From an uncultured bacterium (GTDB lineage: Bacteria > Desulfobacterota > Binatia > UBA1149 > CAITLU01), in the NCBI GenBank assembly GCA_903893315.1, contig CAITLU010000017.1, positions 58,053 through 122,052 on the forward strand: a DNA stretch of 64,000 nucleotides, written 5' to 3'. The stretch's first letter is position 1. The number at the start of each line of letters is the position of its first letter. Under the pieces are notes generated by a model. It had not been told where the DNA came from. It searched no databases and worked only from the letters and a program-made list of their open reading frames with translations. The position numbers and the translations under genes were made by a program. Shown piece by piece: positions 18,901-27,210 of this stretch.

Positions 18901-19038
18901 AACGCCTGACACGGGCCCGGGCTGGGGAATTCCCGATGCTGCTTCGGTTGCTGTCCACCCCACTTCCGCAGCGAAGGCACACCCACTGATCGCGACCGTC
19001 AACCCGAAACGCAGGAAGCCTCTTTTTTCGCGTGTCAC
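15982..19038 (-). CDS. Large secreted protein with Cys-rich DUF4215-like repeats
   Basis: A 1018-residue exported protein. GTG 19038 is selected because AGGAGG lies eight bases upstream and it yields a signal peptide (VTREKRGFLRFG then a hydrophobic core). Residues about 140-560 resemble a beta-propeller-like domain often seen in secreted deltaproteobacterial proteins (SHLMAMLNSQVRIQNKTGG, PKLIYDSLSGRWMAA). Residues about 600-690 hold a sushi/CCP-like segment. About 690-850 carry a Cys-rich array. It starts with CGNGTVESGEQCDDGNT, a DUF4215-type myxobacterial repeat, and continues with units such as CDDANPCTSDSC. The last 150 residues form a beta domain. It is most likely an extracellular adhesin or matrix protein. 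The DUF11-type protein downstream on the same strand lies 300 bases away, with nothing recognisable between. Confidence 0.82.
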   Translation of the reverse strand: MTREKRGFLRFGLTVAISGCAFAAEVGWTATEAASGIPQPGPVSGVSTTVAPAGTVTWQQMLDAEARSPRAAQSAQSPSVLPFMEGPAPREIGAAQGAPVKRQSAPLPAQVQPRTDTATAPSVSTGFLALLDNNATIPPDTNGAAGPSHLMAMLNSQVRIQNKTGGVISTVSLSTFWTSGTGLSGSPFDPKLIYDSLSGRWMAAADASAASATSKVFLAISATSDPTGAWNFFSLRADDAGLTWADFPGFGVNSSWIAITDNMFTVAGSSFTGVKMWVIDKASALAGGPLTISIFYPGFDTSAGFNGFTLKPALTFDPAQQKLYIVDNSGLSYGGTALVRMSEISGTGPAPTWSVTSGSPFTGTGLFAVANNFNPNQIDAAQSGLASTCSGGSNDGGACLSGGNCTSGVCRRVSTNDFRMADSVVRNGKIWCTHSAGLPASGTPDRTAVFWYQLDPALMASTGSPIVQSGVLDGGPDVHHFFPSIAANKYNDMIVGFSRSDAGRFVEGVATGRLGSDPLGTTAAISVLKAGEASYFKHYSGTRNRWGDYSAARVDPCNDTSFWTLQEYASTSNQWGTYWGKLTSGEANCPNSCVQSPSATANGTYASCAGTVSGALCALTCNSGYSKSGDALCTNGSWSTQTCSLAACPANAAGAPSCACNTGYAGTLTWTGGNWTGTCATYCGNGTVESGEQCDDGNTISGDCCSSSCQFESNGASCADDGNGCTDDHCNATGTCLHQPNTASCNDGLYCTAGDVCSGGVCVAGAARDCSDANVCTDDSCNESIDACSHVNNTAPCDNGNACALDTCAAGICVPGSAPLDCDDANPCTSDSCDPVSGCVNAGIPVDRTLCLVPLRTKILISDAATPHADVLKWQWNKGAAFDQAALGSPDTDTTYAICVFDMTASVPSLAMSVVITPSAQFWRSNAPRGWLYNDRKGTSFGAQRLLIKTGSTARTRMKLSAGGIYLPLPGPGGGTYFNQDPSVIVQMLTSGGHCWTSEFISGNTQSNTTTSFAASAP

Positions 19039-19469
19039 GTCGCCGATCCTCCTGTGCTTCTCGAAAGTCACTTTTACGCCCAGATGTCCGACTGCCACAG
19101 CCGGTTAGAACCGTCAGCACGCGGAGTCGGCTGGTCGACCGATGTGGTCATCCCAAAGGGCCGCCGATCTCGCAAACCCGCTCAGCCGACATTCTTCGCG
19201 CATCGAAGTTCGCGACCGCAGGCGATATCCGGCATTTGCCCCATGGTGGAAGGACGCAGCGGTTTCAGCGGCCGAGCGCAGTGACGCTCCGTGAGTGGAG
19301 CGCTCGGACCGTGTGATCGCCTTTATTGCAAATGGTTGAGGTCTGCGTCGAATTGCGGCACAGCAATGAGCGTCCCATAGCGTTGCAGGTCGGATCCGGG
19401 TGTTCAGCATGCGGAGCACGGGGCGTTCGGTCTCCGAGGCGCCCGCGTAGTTTTCGGAGGTCAGGAAAA
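19039..19469. promoter_or_regulatory. Divergent intergenic region
   Basis: About 430 bases between the Cys-rich secreted protein (minus) and the MotA/ExbB-like gene (plus). No coding frame with a ribosome site is seen. It must hold two divergent promoters. A GGAGG at 19456-19460 is the ribosome site for the plus gene. Confidence 0.5.
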
Positions 19470-20687
19470 ATGAAGCAGGGAAAGTTCGAGTTAGGGCAGC
19501 CCTCGGCCGTCGCGGCCGCCCGGCCCGCGGACTCGGTTGCCGCTGCGGGGGTGACGCGCCCGCTGCGTTATGCAGTGCGCATGGTGGTGTTTCTCGCCGT
19601 GGTCGGCGTCGTTGCCGCATTGCTGCACGAACACGCCGAGCGCTTCTTCATGCGCAACCCGATGCTCAACTCGCTGATCCTGTCCGTTCTGGCGGTGGGG
19701 ATCGGCCTGTCGATCCGGGCGGTGCTGAGTCTTGATCCTGAGGTGAGTTGGATCAGGCGCTTCCGGCCCGACGATCCCGGCGCGTCGATCGCGGCGCCGC
19801 CGGCGTTGCTGGGGCCGCTGGCCGCGATGCTGCGGGACTCCAACGGACGCTTCAACCTCAGTGCGACCGGTATGCGCAGCGTGCTCGACGGCGTCGACAG
19901 CCGGCTCGACGAGCGGCGCGAAACCTCCCGCTACCTGGTTGCCTTGCTCATCTTCCTCGGCCTGCTCGGTACTTTCTGGGGCCTGTTGCTCACCGCTACT
20001 TCGGTGGGCGAAACCATCCGTGGCCTGAATGTCGGCAACTCAGATCCCACCCAGATGTTCGAGACTCTGCGCGCCGGGCTTGAGGCTCCGCTTTCCGGAA
20101 TGGGAACGGCGTTTTCGACCTCGCTGTTTGGTCTGGCCAGTTCGCTGGTGCTCGGTTTTCTCGACCTGCAGGCGTCGCAGGCGCAGAGCCGCTTCGCCAA
20201 CGAGGTCGAGATCTGGCTGGCGAGCCTTGGCCGCTTCGACGGTGTTTCGGTGGAAGGCGAGGGCGCAGTTGCCTCGTCCTACTTGTGCGCGTTGCTCGAA
20301 AAGACCGTGGAGAGTCTCGACGGGCTGCAGCGACGCATGACTCGCGCGGCCGAGGAAAGCAGCGGTGTCCACACGGCCTTGCGCACACTGGGCGAAAGGT
20401 GGAACACGCTGAGCGACGAACTCAGATCCAGGAACAACATCGTCGACAGCAGCGCCGATGCCCAGTTCGAAACGGTGGCGCTGCTCAAGCGGATTGCCGG
20501 CGCGCTCGAAACCCAGGCCGGCACGATTGAAGATACGGTGCGCACGCAGCTGCGGAGCCTCGACCTCGCGGTCGGTCGGCTGGCCGACGAAACCGGACGC
20601 GGCCGCGACCGGAGCGTGGCGGAGATTCGCGACGAGATACGACTGCTGGCCCGGACCTTGTCCCTGATCGCGGAGAGGGAGCGCTGA
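19470..20687 (+). CDS. MotA/TolQ/ExbB-like proton-channel protein
   Basis: A 405-residue inner-membrane protein. ATG 19470 is used because of GGAGG plus AGGA just upstream. Membrane segments appear at about 30-50, 62-82, 155-178 and 205-228. The last two, LLGTFWGLLLTATSV and MGTAFSTSLFGLASSLVLGF, are the characteristic MotA/ExbB pore-helix pair. A long cytoplasmic C-terminal coiled coil follows. Its stop is followed after three bases by the OmpA/MotB-like gene, so the two are translationally linked and likely form a stator-type complex that uses proton-motive force to act on the cell wall or outer membrane. There are no flagellar genes nearby, so a flagellar motor role is not supported. Confidence 0.85.
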   Translation: MKQGKFELGQPSAVAAARPADSVAAAGVTRPLRYAVRMVVFLAVVGVVAALLHEHAERFFMRNPMLNSLILSVLAVGIGLSIRAVLSLDPEVSWIRRFRPDDPGASIAAPPALLGPLAAMLRDSNGRFNLSATGMRSVLDGVDSRLDERRETSRYLVALLIFLGLLGTFWGLLLTATSVGETIRGLNVGNSDPTQMFETLRAGLEAPLSGMGTAFSTSLFGLASSLVLGFLDLQASQAQSRFANEVEIWLASLGRFDGVSVEGEGAVASSYLCALLEKTVESLDGLQRRMTRAAEESSGVHTALRTLGERWNTLSDELRSRNNIVDSSADAQFETVALLKRIAGALETQAGTIEDTVRTQLRSLDLAVGRLADETGRGRDRSVAEIRDEIRLLARTLSLIAERER

Positions 20688-20690
20688 GCC

Positions 20691-21686
20691 ATGGCGCGCG
20701 GTCGACTGCGCTCGTATCGCGGCCCCGACGTGTGGCCGGCGTATGTCGATGCCCTGGCCACGCTGCTGTTGACCATCACCTTCCTGCTGACGGTCTACGT
20801 CCTTGCCCAGTTTTTCCTCGGGCAGGTGTTGAGCGGACGCGAGAAGGCATTGGCGCGGCTGAGCCAGGAGATCACGACGCTCACCGCGCAACTCGCCGGA
20901 GAGCGCAAGGATAAGCTGGCTCTGGAAGCGGACGCAGCGCGACTCAAAACGCGGACGCAGGCGGACATCGATCGGTTGAATGCTTTGGTCGCGTCGAGCA
21001 AGGCCGCAGGCGATGTGGTTGCCGGCCAGTTGGCAGCTGAAAAACATTCGTCGGCCGATGCTCTGTCCAAGGTCGATCTTCTCAACCAGCAGATGGCGGA
21101 ACTGCGCCAGCAACTCACCCAGATCGCGGCGGCGCTCGCGACTTCGGATGCCAAGAACCAGGAAAAACAGGTGGTGATCGCCGACCTCGGTCAACGTCTG
21201 GAAGCGGCGCTCGCGAAAAAGGTGGCCGACATGGCGCGCTACCGCTCGGAGTTTTTCGGACGGCTGCGCGAGGTGCTCGGTGATCGTGCGGACGTGCGCG
21301 TGGTAGGCGATCGTTTCGTCTTCCAGTCCGAGGTGCTGTTTCCCTCGGGATCGGCCGAGCTGAGTCCGGAAGGTCGCAAGACGCTCAGTTCGTTCGGGCG
21401 CACACTGCTCGAGATCGCGGGCAAGATTCCGACGGATGTGCCGTGGGTGCTGCGCGTGGACGGGCACACGGATCGTGTGCCGATCGCATCGCCGCGTTAT
21501 CCGACGAACTGGGAACTGTCGGCCGACCGGGCACTGTCAGTGGTGAAATTCCTGGTCACGCAGAAAGTCGCACCGCAGCGCCTGGCGGCGACCGGATTCG
21601 GCGAGTTCCAACCGATCGACGACGGCAAGGGGCCGGCTGCGAACGCGCGCAACCGCCGCATCGAGATGCGCCTTACGGATCGCTGA
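20691..21686 (+). CDS. OmpA/MotB-like peptidoglycan-binding partner
   Basis: A 331-residue protein with a single N-terminal membrane helix (about 17-42, ALATLLLTITFLLTVYVLAQ). A periplasmic coiled coil follows (about 50-165, Ala/Leu/Gln/Glu-rich). A C-terminal OmpA domain (about 210-330) has LFPSGSAELSPEGRKTL, VDGHTDRVPI and NWELSADRALSV, which keep the Asp and Arg that bind diaminopimelate in peptidoglycan. It pairs with the MotA/ExbB-like protein three bases upstream. The domain order helix-coil-OmpA is that of MotB, but the coil is longer. Function is inferred to be cell-wall-anchored energy transduction. Confidence 0.88.
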   Translation: MARGRLRSYRGPDVWPAYVDALATLLLTITFLLTVYVLAQFFLGQVLSGREKALARLSQEITTLTAQLAGERKDKLALEADAARLKTRTQADIDRLNALVASSKAAGDVVAGQLAAEKHSSADALSKVDLLNQQMAELRQQLTQIAAALATSDAKNQEKQVVIADLGQRLEAALAKKVADMARYRSEFFGRLREVLGDRADVRVVGDRFVFQSEVLFPSGSAELSPEGRKTLSSFGRTLLEIAGKIPTDVPWVLRVDGHTDRVPIASPRYPTNWELSADRALSVVKFLVTQKVAPQRLAATGFGEFQPIDDGKGPAANARNRRIEMRLTDR

Positions 21687-21742
21687 GGTCGCGAGCACAC
21701 GCGGCGGAGCAAGGATACTCAGCCGTTTCGCGCGGTCTTCGT

Positions 21743-24700
21743 CTATTTCGCGGGCGCGCCCGGCCCGTGCGTTGAGTCGCTGCGTGGGTCCGCGTCGTCG
21801 CCGACGGTTCTCGGCTTCACATTGAAGAGTCCGAGCACCGTCACGAAGTACAGCGGCACGAAGAACAGCCCGAGAACGGTCGTGGTGAACGTGCCGCCGA
21901 CGATGCCGGTGCCGACTTCGTTCTGACTGCCCGAGCCTGCGCCGCTGCTCAGTGCCAGCGGAAGTACGCCGAGGCCGAGAGCCAGCGACGTCATCAGGAT
22001 CGGGCGCAGCCGCTGGCGGACGGCGTGGAGTGCAGCATCGACCAGGCTGGAACCGCGGTCGAAGCGTTCCTTGGCGAACTCGACTATGAGGATCGCGTTC
22101 TTTGCCGACAGGCCGATGATCGTGATCAAGCCGATCTGCAGGTACACGTCGTTCGGCATGCCGCGCAGGCTCGCCGCGGCAAGCACGCCGAACGCGCCGA
22201 GCGGGATCGTCATCATCACCGCGAACGGAATCGCCCAGCTTTCGTAAAGCGCCGCCAGGCACAGGAAGACCAGCAGCAGCGCGATGCCGTAGAGAATCGT
22301 GGACTGCGAGCCTGCGAGGCGCTCTTCGTAGGACAGGCCGGCCCACTCGATACCTATGCCTGCCGGCAGCGCTCTTGCCATGCGTTCGACTTCACGCATG
22401 GCTTCGCCGGAACTGCGGCCCGGCGCCGGTTCGCCGGCTACCGCAACTGACGGCGCACCGTTGAAGCGTTCGAGTTGAGGAGAACCGAGTCCCCAGCTCG
22501 CGGTAGAAAACGCAGAGAACGGTACCATGCTGTTTGCCGCGTTGCGCACGTACCAGCGGTTCACGTCCTCGGGCGCCATTCTGAACGGCGCGTCTCCCTG
22601 CACGAAGACCTTCTTCACACGGCCTTTGTCGATGAAGTCGTTCACGTAGGTAGAGCCCCAGATGGTGCTCAGCGATGAATTGATGGAGGCCAGGGAGAGG
22701 CCGAGCGCGCTGGCTTTCTCCTGGTCGATGTCGAGGTGGTACTCGGGAGTGTCGTCGAGTCCGTTGGGGCGTACACGCATGAGCGCCGGGTTTTGTGCAG
22801 CCATGCCCAGAAACTGATTTCTGGCTTGCATCAAGGCGTCGTGGCCGAGGCCGGCACGGTCGACGAGGCGCACGTCGAACCCGCTCGCGGCGCCGAGTTC
22901 CATCACGGCCGGAGGTACGAAGGCGAAGGCGAGAGCGTCCTTGAACTGCATGTACGCGCCCATCGTCCTGCCCTGGATGGCCCTGACGTGCTGCGCGGGC
23001 GATCGGCGTTTGTCCCAGTTCTCCAGCGTCACGTAGGTAAGCAACTGGTTCTGCCCCGAACCGCTGAAGCTGAACCCGAGCACGCCGAATACCGCTTCGA
23101 CCGATTCCTTCTCTTCGACGAGCAGGTAGCGTTCCATCTTCTCCAGAACCCTCAGTGTCTGTTCGCGGGTGGAGCCGGCCGGGAGCTGCGCCATCGACAA
23201 GAGGACGCCCTGGTCCTCATCGGGGAGAAATCCGGTCGGCATTCGCATGAAGAGCAGGCCTGCGGCGGCTGCGATCGCGGAGTAGAAAACCAGAGCGCGG
23301 ACGCTGCGCCGCAACAGTGCGGCGACGCCGGCGACGTAGCGGTCGGCGGTGCGATCGAACCAGCGATTGAACCAGGCGAAGAACCCGCTTTCTTTGGCGT
23401 GCGAGCCGCGCAGGACAGGCTTCAACAGGGTAGCGCAGAGCGCCGGCGTGAGAATCAGCGCCACGAACACTGATAGCGCGACGGCGCTGGCGATGGTGAG
23501 CGAGAACTGCCGGTAGATCACTCCGGTCGAACCGCCGAAGAAAGCCATCGGTACGAAAGAGGCGCAAAGCACCAGTCCGATGCCGACGAGCGCGCCGCTG
23601 ATCTGATCCATCGACTTGCGCGTTGCCGCCTTGGGCGAGAGACCTTCCTCGTGCATCACGCGTTCGACGTTTTCGACGACGACGATGGCGTCGTCGACTA
23701 GCAGGCCGATCGCGAGCACGAGGCCGAAGAGCGTGAGCGTATTGATGGAAAACCCGACGGCGGCCATGACGCCGAAAGTTCCGAGCAGGACGATTGGAAC
23801 GGCGATGGTAGGGATCAGAGTCGCGCGCCAGTTCTGCAGAAACAGGTACATGACCAGAAAGACGAGTGCGACCGCTTCGGCCAGCGTCTTGAGTACCTCG
23901 AGGATGGAGATTCGTACGAAGGGGGTGGTGTCGAAAGGGTAGATCGCCTTTACGCCCGGCGGAAAAAACGCGGATAGCTCCACGACCTTGCTCTTGATCG
24001 CGGCCACGGTTTCCAGCGCGTTGGCGCCGGGTGCGGCTTTGATCGCCATGCCGGTCGCCGGTTTGCCGTTGTAGCGCGAGAGGTTCGAGTAGCTTTCGCT
24101 GCCGAGTTCGATGCGCGCGACATCGTGCAGAAAGACCCGCGAGCCGTCGGTGTTTACGCGCAGCAGGATGCCGCCGAACTGCTCGGGCGTCTGCAGGCGG
24201 CTCTGCGCGAGAATCGTCGCATTCAGCAGTTGCCCGGGTATCGCCGGGATGGCGCCGAGCGCGTCGGCGGAGACTTGCGCATTCTGCGCGTGGATAGCGG
24301 CGACCACGTCAGTGGTGGCAAGCTGGTATTTGGTGAGAGCGTCGGGCTGGAGCCAGATGCGCATGGCGTACTGGGTGCCGAACGTCTGGATCTCGCCGAC
24401 ACCAGGCAGGCGGCTGAGCGGTTCCTGCATGCTGCTGACGCTGAAGTCGCTGAGATCGGCGGCGGACAGATTCCCGTCTTCGGAGACGAAGCCGACGACC
24501 ATCAGGAAGTTATGCACCGACTTGGCGACGCTGACGCCTTGTTGCTGGACCTCCAGCGGAAGGAGCGGGGCGGCTAGCGCGACTTTGTTCTGGACCTGCA
24601 CCTGCGCGATGTCGGGATCGGTGCCGCCGTCGAAAGTGATGGTGATGGTCGCGGTGCCCGATGAAGTGCTGGTCGATTCGATGTACCGCAGATGGTCGAT

Positions 24701-24913
24701 GCCGTTCAGCTTCTGTTCGATGATCTGCGTGACGGTGTCTTCGAGCGTCTTGGCGGACGCACCGGGGTAGATCGCGCTCACGCTGATCGCGGGCGGTGCG
24801 ATGTTCGGGTACTGAGCGACCGGCAGGCGCGTGATGGAGAGGGCGCCCGCGACCATGATGACGATCGCGATGACCCAGGCGAAGACTGGCCGGTCGATGA
24901 AGAATCTGGACAT
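21743..24913 (-). CDS. RND multidrug efflux permease (HAE1, AcrB/MexB type)
   Basis: A full-length 1056-residue inner-membrane antiporter. It starts [20 protein letters not shown], the classic AcrB-type first helix. Motifs visible include [40 protein letters not shown] followed by the DD pair in TM4 needed for proton relay, and the TM10 stretch around [20 protein letters not shown]. Two halves with large periplasmic loops are complete. It lies 24 bases downstream of the adaptor gene and is the last gene of a tetR-adaptor-permease operon. No TolC-type outer-membrane gene is adjacent, so a channel encoded elsewhere is expected. It probably exports hydrophobic drugs, detergents or solvents. Confidence 0.96.
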   Translation of the reverse strand: MSRFFIDRPVFAWVIAIVIMVAGALSITRLPVAQYPNIAPPAISVSAIYPGASAKTLEDTVTQIIEQKLNGIDHLRYIESTSTSSGTATITITFDGGTDPDIAQVQVQNKVALAAPLLPLEVQQQGVSVAKSVHNFLMVVGFVSEDGNLSAADLSDFSVSSMQEPLSRLPGVGEIQTFGTQYAMRIWLQPDALTKYQLATTDVVAAIHAQNAQVSADALGAIPAIPGQLLNATILAQSRLQTPEQFGGILLRVNTDGSRVFLHDVARIELGSESYSNLSRYNGKPATGMAIKAAPGANALETVAAIKSKVVELSAFFPPGVKAIYPFDTTPFVRISILEVLKTLAEAVALVFLVMYLFLQNWRATLIPTIAVPIVLLGTFGVMAAVGFSINTLTLFGLVLAIGLLVDDAIVVVENVERVMHEEGLSPKAATRKSMDQISGALVGIGLVLCASFVPMAFFGGSTGVIYRQFSLTIASAVALSVFVALILTPALCATLLKPVLRGSHAKESGFFAWFNRWFDRTADRYVAGVAALLRRSVRALVFYSAIAAAAGLLFMRMPTGFLPDEDQGVLLSMAQLPAGSTREQTLRVLEKMERYLLVEEKESVEAVFGVLGFSFSGSGQNQLLTYVTLENWDKRRSPAQHVRAIQGRTMGAYMQFKDALAFAFVPPAVMELGAASGFDVRLVDRAGLGHDALMQARNQFLGMAAQNPALMRVRPNGLDDTPEYHLDIDQEKASALGLSLASINSSLSTIWGSTYVNDFIDKGRVKKVFVQGDAPFRMAPEDVNRWYVRNAANSMVPFSAFSTASWGLGSPQLERFNGAPSVAVAGEPAPGRSSGEAMREVERMARALPAGIGIEWAGLSYEERLAGSQSTILYGIALLLVFLCLAALYESWAIPFAVMMTIPLGAFGVLAAASLRGMPNDVYLQIGLITIIGLSAKNAILIVEFAKERFDRGSSLVDAALHAVRQRLRPILMTSLALGLGVLPLALSSGAGSGSQNEVGTGIVGGTFTTTVLGLFFVPLYFVTVLGLFNVKPRTVGDDADPRSDSTHGPGAPAK

Positions 24914-24937
24914 GAGAAATTGCCTGCCGTGCGAGTC

Positions 24938-26158
24938 TCAGTTTCCGGCTGAAGCGCCGGCGTTGGGCTGGAGAGGAGCGCCGGCCGCTACTTTGACGGG
25001 TGTGCCCGGACGGATTCGCTGGAGGTTGTCCTGTATGACCTCGTCCCCAGGCTCCAATCCTGCCGTGACCAGCCACTGAGCCCCGACCGCGCGCGAAATC
25101 CGCAGCACCCGCAGTTCGGCCGTGCCGTTCCTGCCGACGACCAGGGTGGTAGGCTCGCCCTTGGAGTTGCGCGTCACGGCCTGTTGCGGCACCAGGATTG
25201 CGTCCGGCGAGCGGCCTTCTTCCAGCCGCGCACGCACGAACAAGCCGGGCAGCAGCTCGCCGCGCGGGTTCGGAAACAGCGCGCGCACCATTACGGAATT
25301 GGTCGCCAGATCCACCGTCACGTCGGATACTTCGAGCATACCCTCATCCGGATATACGCTGCCGTCTTCGAGGATGAGACTCACGCGGGCCTGCCCATCT
25401 GCATCGGCCTTGAGTCGGCCGTTGGCGAGTTCGCTCTTCAGGCGCAGGTGTTCGCTGCTGGCCTGGGTAACGTCCACGTAGATGCGGTCCAGCTGTTGCA
25501 CGGTGGCGAGCAGAGTTGCCGCACTTTCCTGCACGTAAGCGCCTTCAGTAACCTGCGAGAGTCCGATGCGACCGGCGATAGGCGACGTGACTTTGGTGTA
25601 GCCGAGGTTGATTCGCGCGGTCTGCACCGCCGCCTGTGCGAACAGCACGTCCGCTTCGAAGGTGCGCCTGCTGCCGAGCGCGTCGTCGTAATCCTGCTTG
25701 CTGACCGCGTCGGTGGCGACGAGTTCCTTGTAGCGCTCCTCTCTGGAGCGCGCCGCGGCCGTGGCGGCGTTGGCACGAGCGAGCATCCCGAGTGCGCTGT
25801 CGAGCGCGGCCTGGTAGGGCGCCGCGTCGATCTCGTAAAGGTCCTGTCCCTGCTGCACGTCAGCGCCTTCGGTGAAGAGCCGCTTCAAGACGATGCCGTT
25901 CACCCGCGCGCGGACTTCCGCGACGCGAAATGCCGAGGTGCGGCCCGGCAGATCCTGGGTCAGCGTTGCCGGCGCCGGCGTGATCTTCAGGACGTTGACC
26001 TCGAGCGGGCCGCCAGGTCCTCCCGGCGGCCCGCCTTCTCCGCCGCCGCAGCCGGCAATCAGCGCGGCCGCCATGATACTCAGGGTTCCCGTTCGGATGA
26101 CGTGAAAAGCCCTGAGGTGCAACGTCGCAAGCATGTCTGGTACGCGGGATGTCTTCAT
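24938..26158 (-). CDS. RND efflux periplasmic adaptor (membrane fusion lipoprotein)
   Basis: A 406-residue adaptor. The start at 26158 is a choice between two weakly preceded ATGs. Residues 1-38 form a lipoprotein signal with lipobox near LIAGC. A Gly/Pro-rich spacer follows. Then come the beta-barrel and lipoyl halves (TSAFRVAEVRARVNGIVLKR, GADVQQGQDLYEID), an alpha hairpin (about 110-190), and the returning lipoyl segment (YTKVTSPIAGRIGLSQV). The membrane-proximal domain carries LEPGDEVIQDNLQRIRPGTP. All AcrA/MexA modules are present. It sits between the tetR gene (55-base gap) and the permease gene (24-base gap) on the same strand. Confidence 0.93.
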   Translation of the reverse strand: MKTSRVPDMLATLHLRAFHVIRTGTLSIMAAALIAGCGGGEGGPPGGPGGPLEVNVLKITPAPATLTQDLPGRTSAFRVAEVRARVNGIVLKRLFTEGADVQQGQDLYEIDAAPYQAALDSALGMLARANAATAAARSREERYKELVATDAVSKQDYDDALGSRRTFEADVLFAQAAVQTARINLGYTKVTSPIAGRIGLSQVTEGAYVQESAATLLATVQQLDRIYVDVTQASSEHLRLKSELANGRLKADADGQARVSLILEDGSVYPDEGMLEVSDVTVDLATNSVMVRALFPNPRGELLPGLFVRARLEEGRSPDAILVPQQAVTRNSKGEPTTLVVGRNGTAELRVLRISRAVGAQWLVTAGLEPGDEVIQDNLQRIRPGTPVKVAAGAPLQPNAGASAGN

Positions 26159-26213
26159 GATGGGAACAGGCTCTGTGACACCGGTGGTAGATGTTGCCAC
26201 GGCTGGTGTGTGA

Positions 26214-26915
26214 TCAACGAACGTCGGGCATCGGCGCTGCCAGCCCGGAGGTGACGAAGGAAACCACGCGCTTTATGAAGCCCTCGCGATCTGGCTTGAC
26301 GGGCGAGACGTCGAGTTGAGGCTGGGGCACCTGGTCGAAACGCAGCAGTATCTCCTGCCCGTGATGCAATGCTCCGAAGAGGAACTGCATCCGCCAGAAC
26401 AGTTCGCCCGCCGGGAGCCACGGGAGCGTGCGCAGGATGGCAGAGTCGAAACGTCGCACTACCTCCGCGAATTGCTGTTCGACGAAACTCTTCACTTCCG
26501 GGTCAGGTTCTTGGAAACAGCGGCTGGTCAGCCGCATGAAGTCGTCGCAGGCCGGCGTCCCGTCTTCCATGGTTTCTACCGCCGGCCGTATCAGCGCGTC
26601 GATGATTCGCTCCAGCTTCAGCTTGCGGCGTCCCGCCTGTGCCTCCAGTACGTCCAGCAGCGCGATTCGCTTGCGGTTGACCGGCTCCAGCCGCCGCGCG
26701 AACACTTCGAGCGCGAGCCGCTGTTTGGTCCCGAAGTGATAGTTGACCGCGCCGAGATTGACTCCCGCGGCCTTGATGATTTCCCGCACCGAAGTCCCCT
26801 CGATTCCGTGTTGCGAGAACAGCCGCTCGGCCGCGTCGAGGAGGAGGATGCGCGTGGCGAACTGGGAATCGGCCTGCGCTCCCTGCGCCGGGAAAGATGC
26901 GGCTTCTTGTTTCAT
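26214..26915 (-). CDS. TetR-family repressor of the efflux operon
   Basis: A 233-residue regulator. The N-terminal helix-turn-helix is clear: ILLLDAAERLFSQHGIEGTS then VREIIKAAGVNLGAVNYHFG, matching AcrR-type TetR proteins. The C-terminal ligand domain has a CecR/YbiH-like look (FMRLTSRCFQEPDPEVKSFV). The start at 26915 is taken because upstream in-frame codons are unlikely. No Shine-Dalgarno is seen before it; the sequence there is occupied by a palindrome, so the message may be leaderless or nearly so. It is the first gene of the efflux operon and is expected to repress itself together with the adaptor and permease, with derepression by substrate. Confidence 0.9.
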   Translation of the reverse strand: MKQEAASFPAQGAQADSQFATRILLLDAAERLFSQHGIEGTSVREIIKAAGVNLGAVNYHFGTKQRLALEVFARRLEPVNRKRIALLDVLEAQAGRRKLKLERIIDALIRPAVETMEDGTPACDDFMRLTSRCFQEPDPEVKSFVEQQFAEVVRRFDSAILRTLPWLPAGELFWRMQFLFGALHHGQEILLRFDQVPQPQLDVSPVKPDREGFIKRVVSFVTSGLAAPMPDVR

Positions 26916-26941
26916 ACGTTTGTACGAAACGTACGTATGAA
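26911..26941. promoter_or_regulatory. Palindromic operator over the tetR start codon
   Basis: Inverted repeat ttcatacgt (26911-26919) and acgtatgaa (26933-26941) with internal gtac symmetry. It covers the tetR initiation codon (26913-26915). The size and symmetry fit a TetR-family operator, and the position fits autorepression of the tetR-adaptor-permease operon. Confidence 0.8.
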
Positions 26942-27030
26942 ACGCGCCGGGGGTTGTCAATGATCGAGATCGATCACTCCCGGCGAGAAGGAGCGCCGCC
27001 GATGCCGCTGCGGCGGGGAAACGTATTTGT

Positions 27031-27210
27031 CTACGACGAGGAGTTGTCGGGCGTCGCGCCCGGTTCGTGCGGTGCGCTCGCTGCGGTGATCTGAACGTCG
27101 AAGAGCGAAATCGACCGCGTCTGGCTCGGCGGTAAGAAGCGTCCCGCGTGCACGCTCGCGGGAATCGTGCGGTCGCCGCTAATCGAGAGGTTCATGGCCA
27201 GGGGCGACCC
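27031..27210 (-). other. Possible out-of-frame continuation of the GT39-like gene
   Basis: The glycosyltransferase frame stops at 27179, but the neighbouring minus-strand frame stays open from about 27249 to 27031. Over its last 58 codons it has third positions that are overwhelmingly G or C, as in real genes of this genome. The translated stretch (for example AGRFLPPSQTRSISLFDVQ) looks protein-like. The last 15 codons of the annotated frame are much less GC-biased. A single-base indel near 27200-27215, natural or from assembly, could have split a longer C-terminus. Confidence 0.4.

Noticed and set aside
19470..21686. Zorya-type defence pair ZorA/ZorB
   Set aside because: The domain pair is similar, but the MotA-like protein lacks the very long tail of ZorA and no zorC, zorD or zorE gene is adjacent. 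The next genes are an efflux operon.
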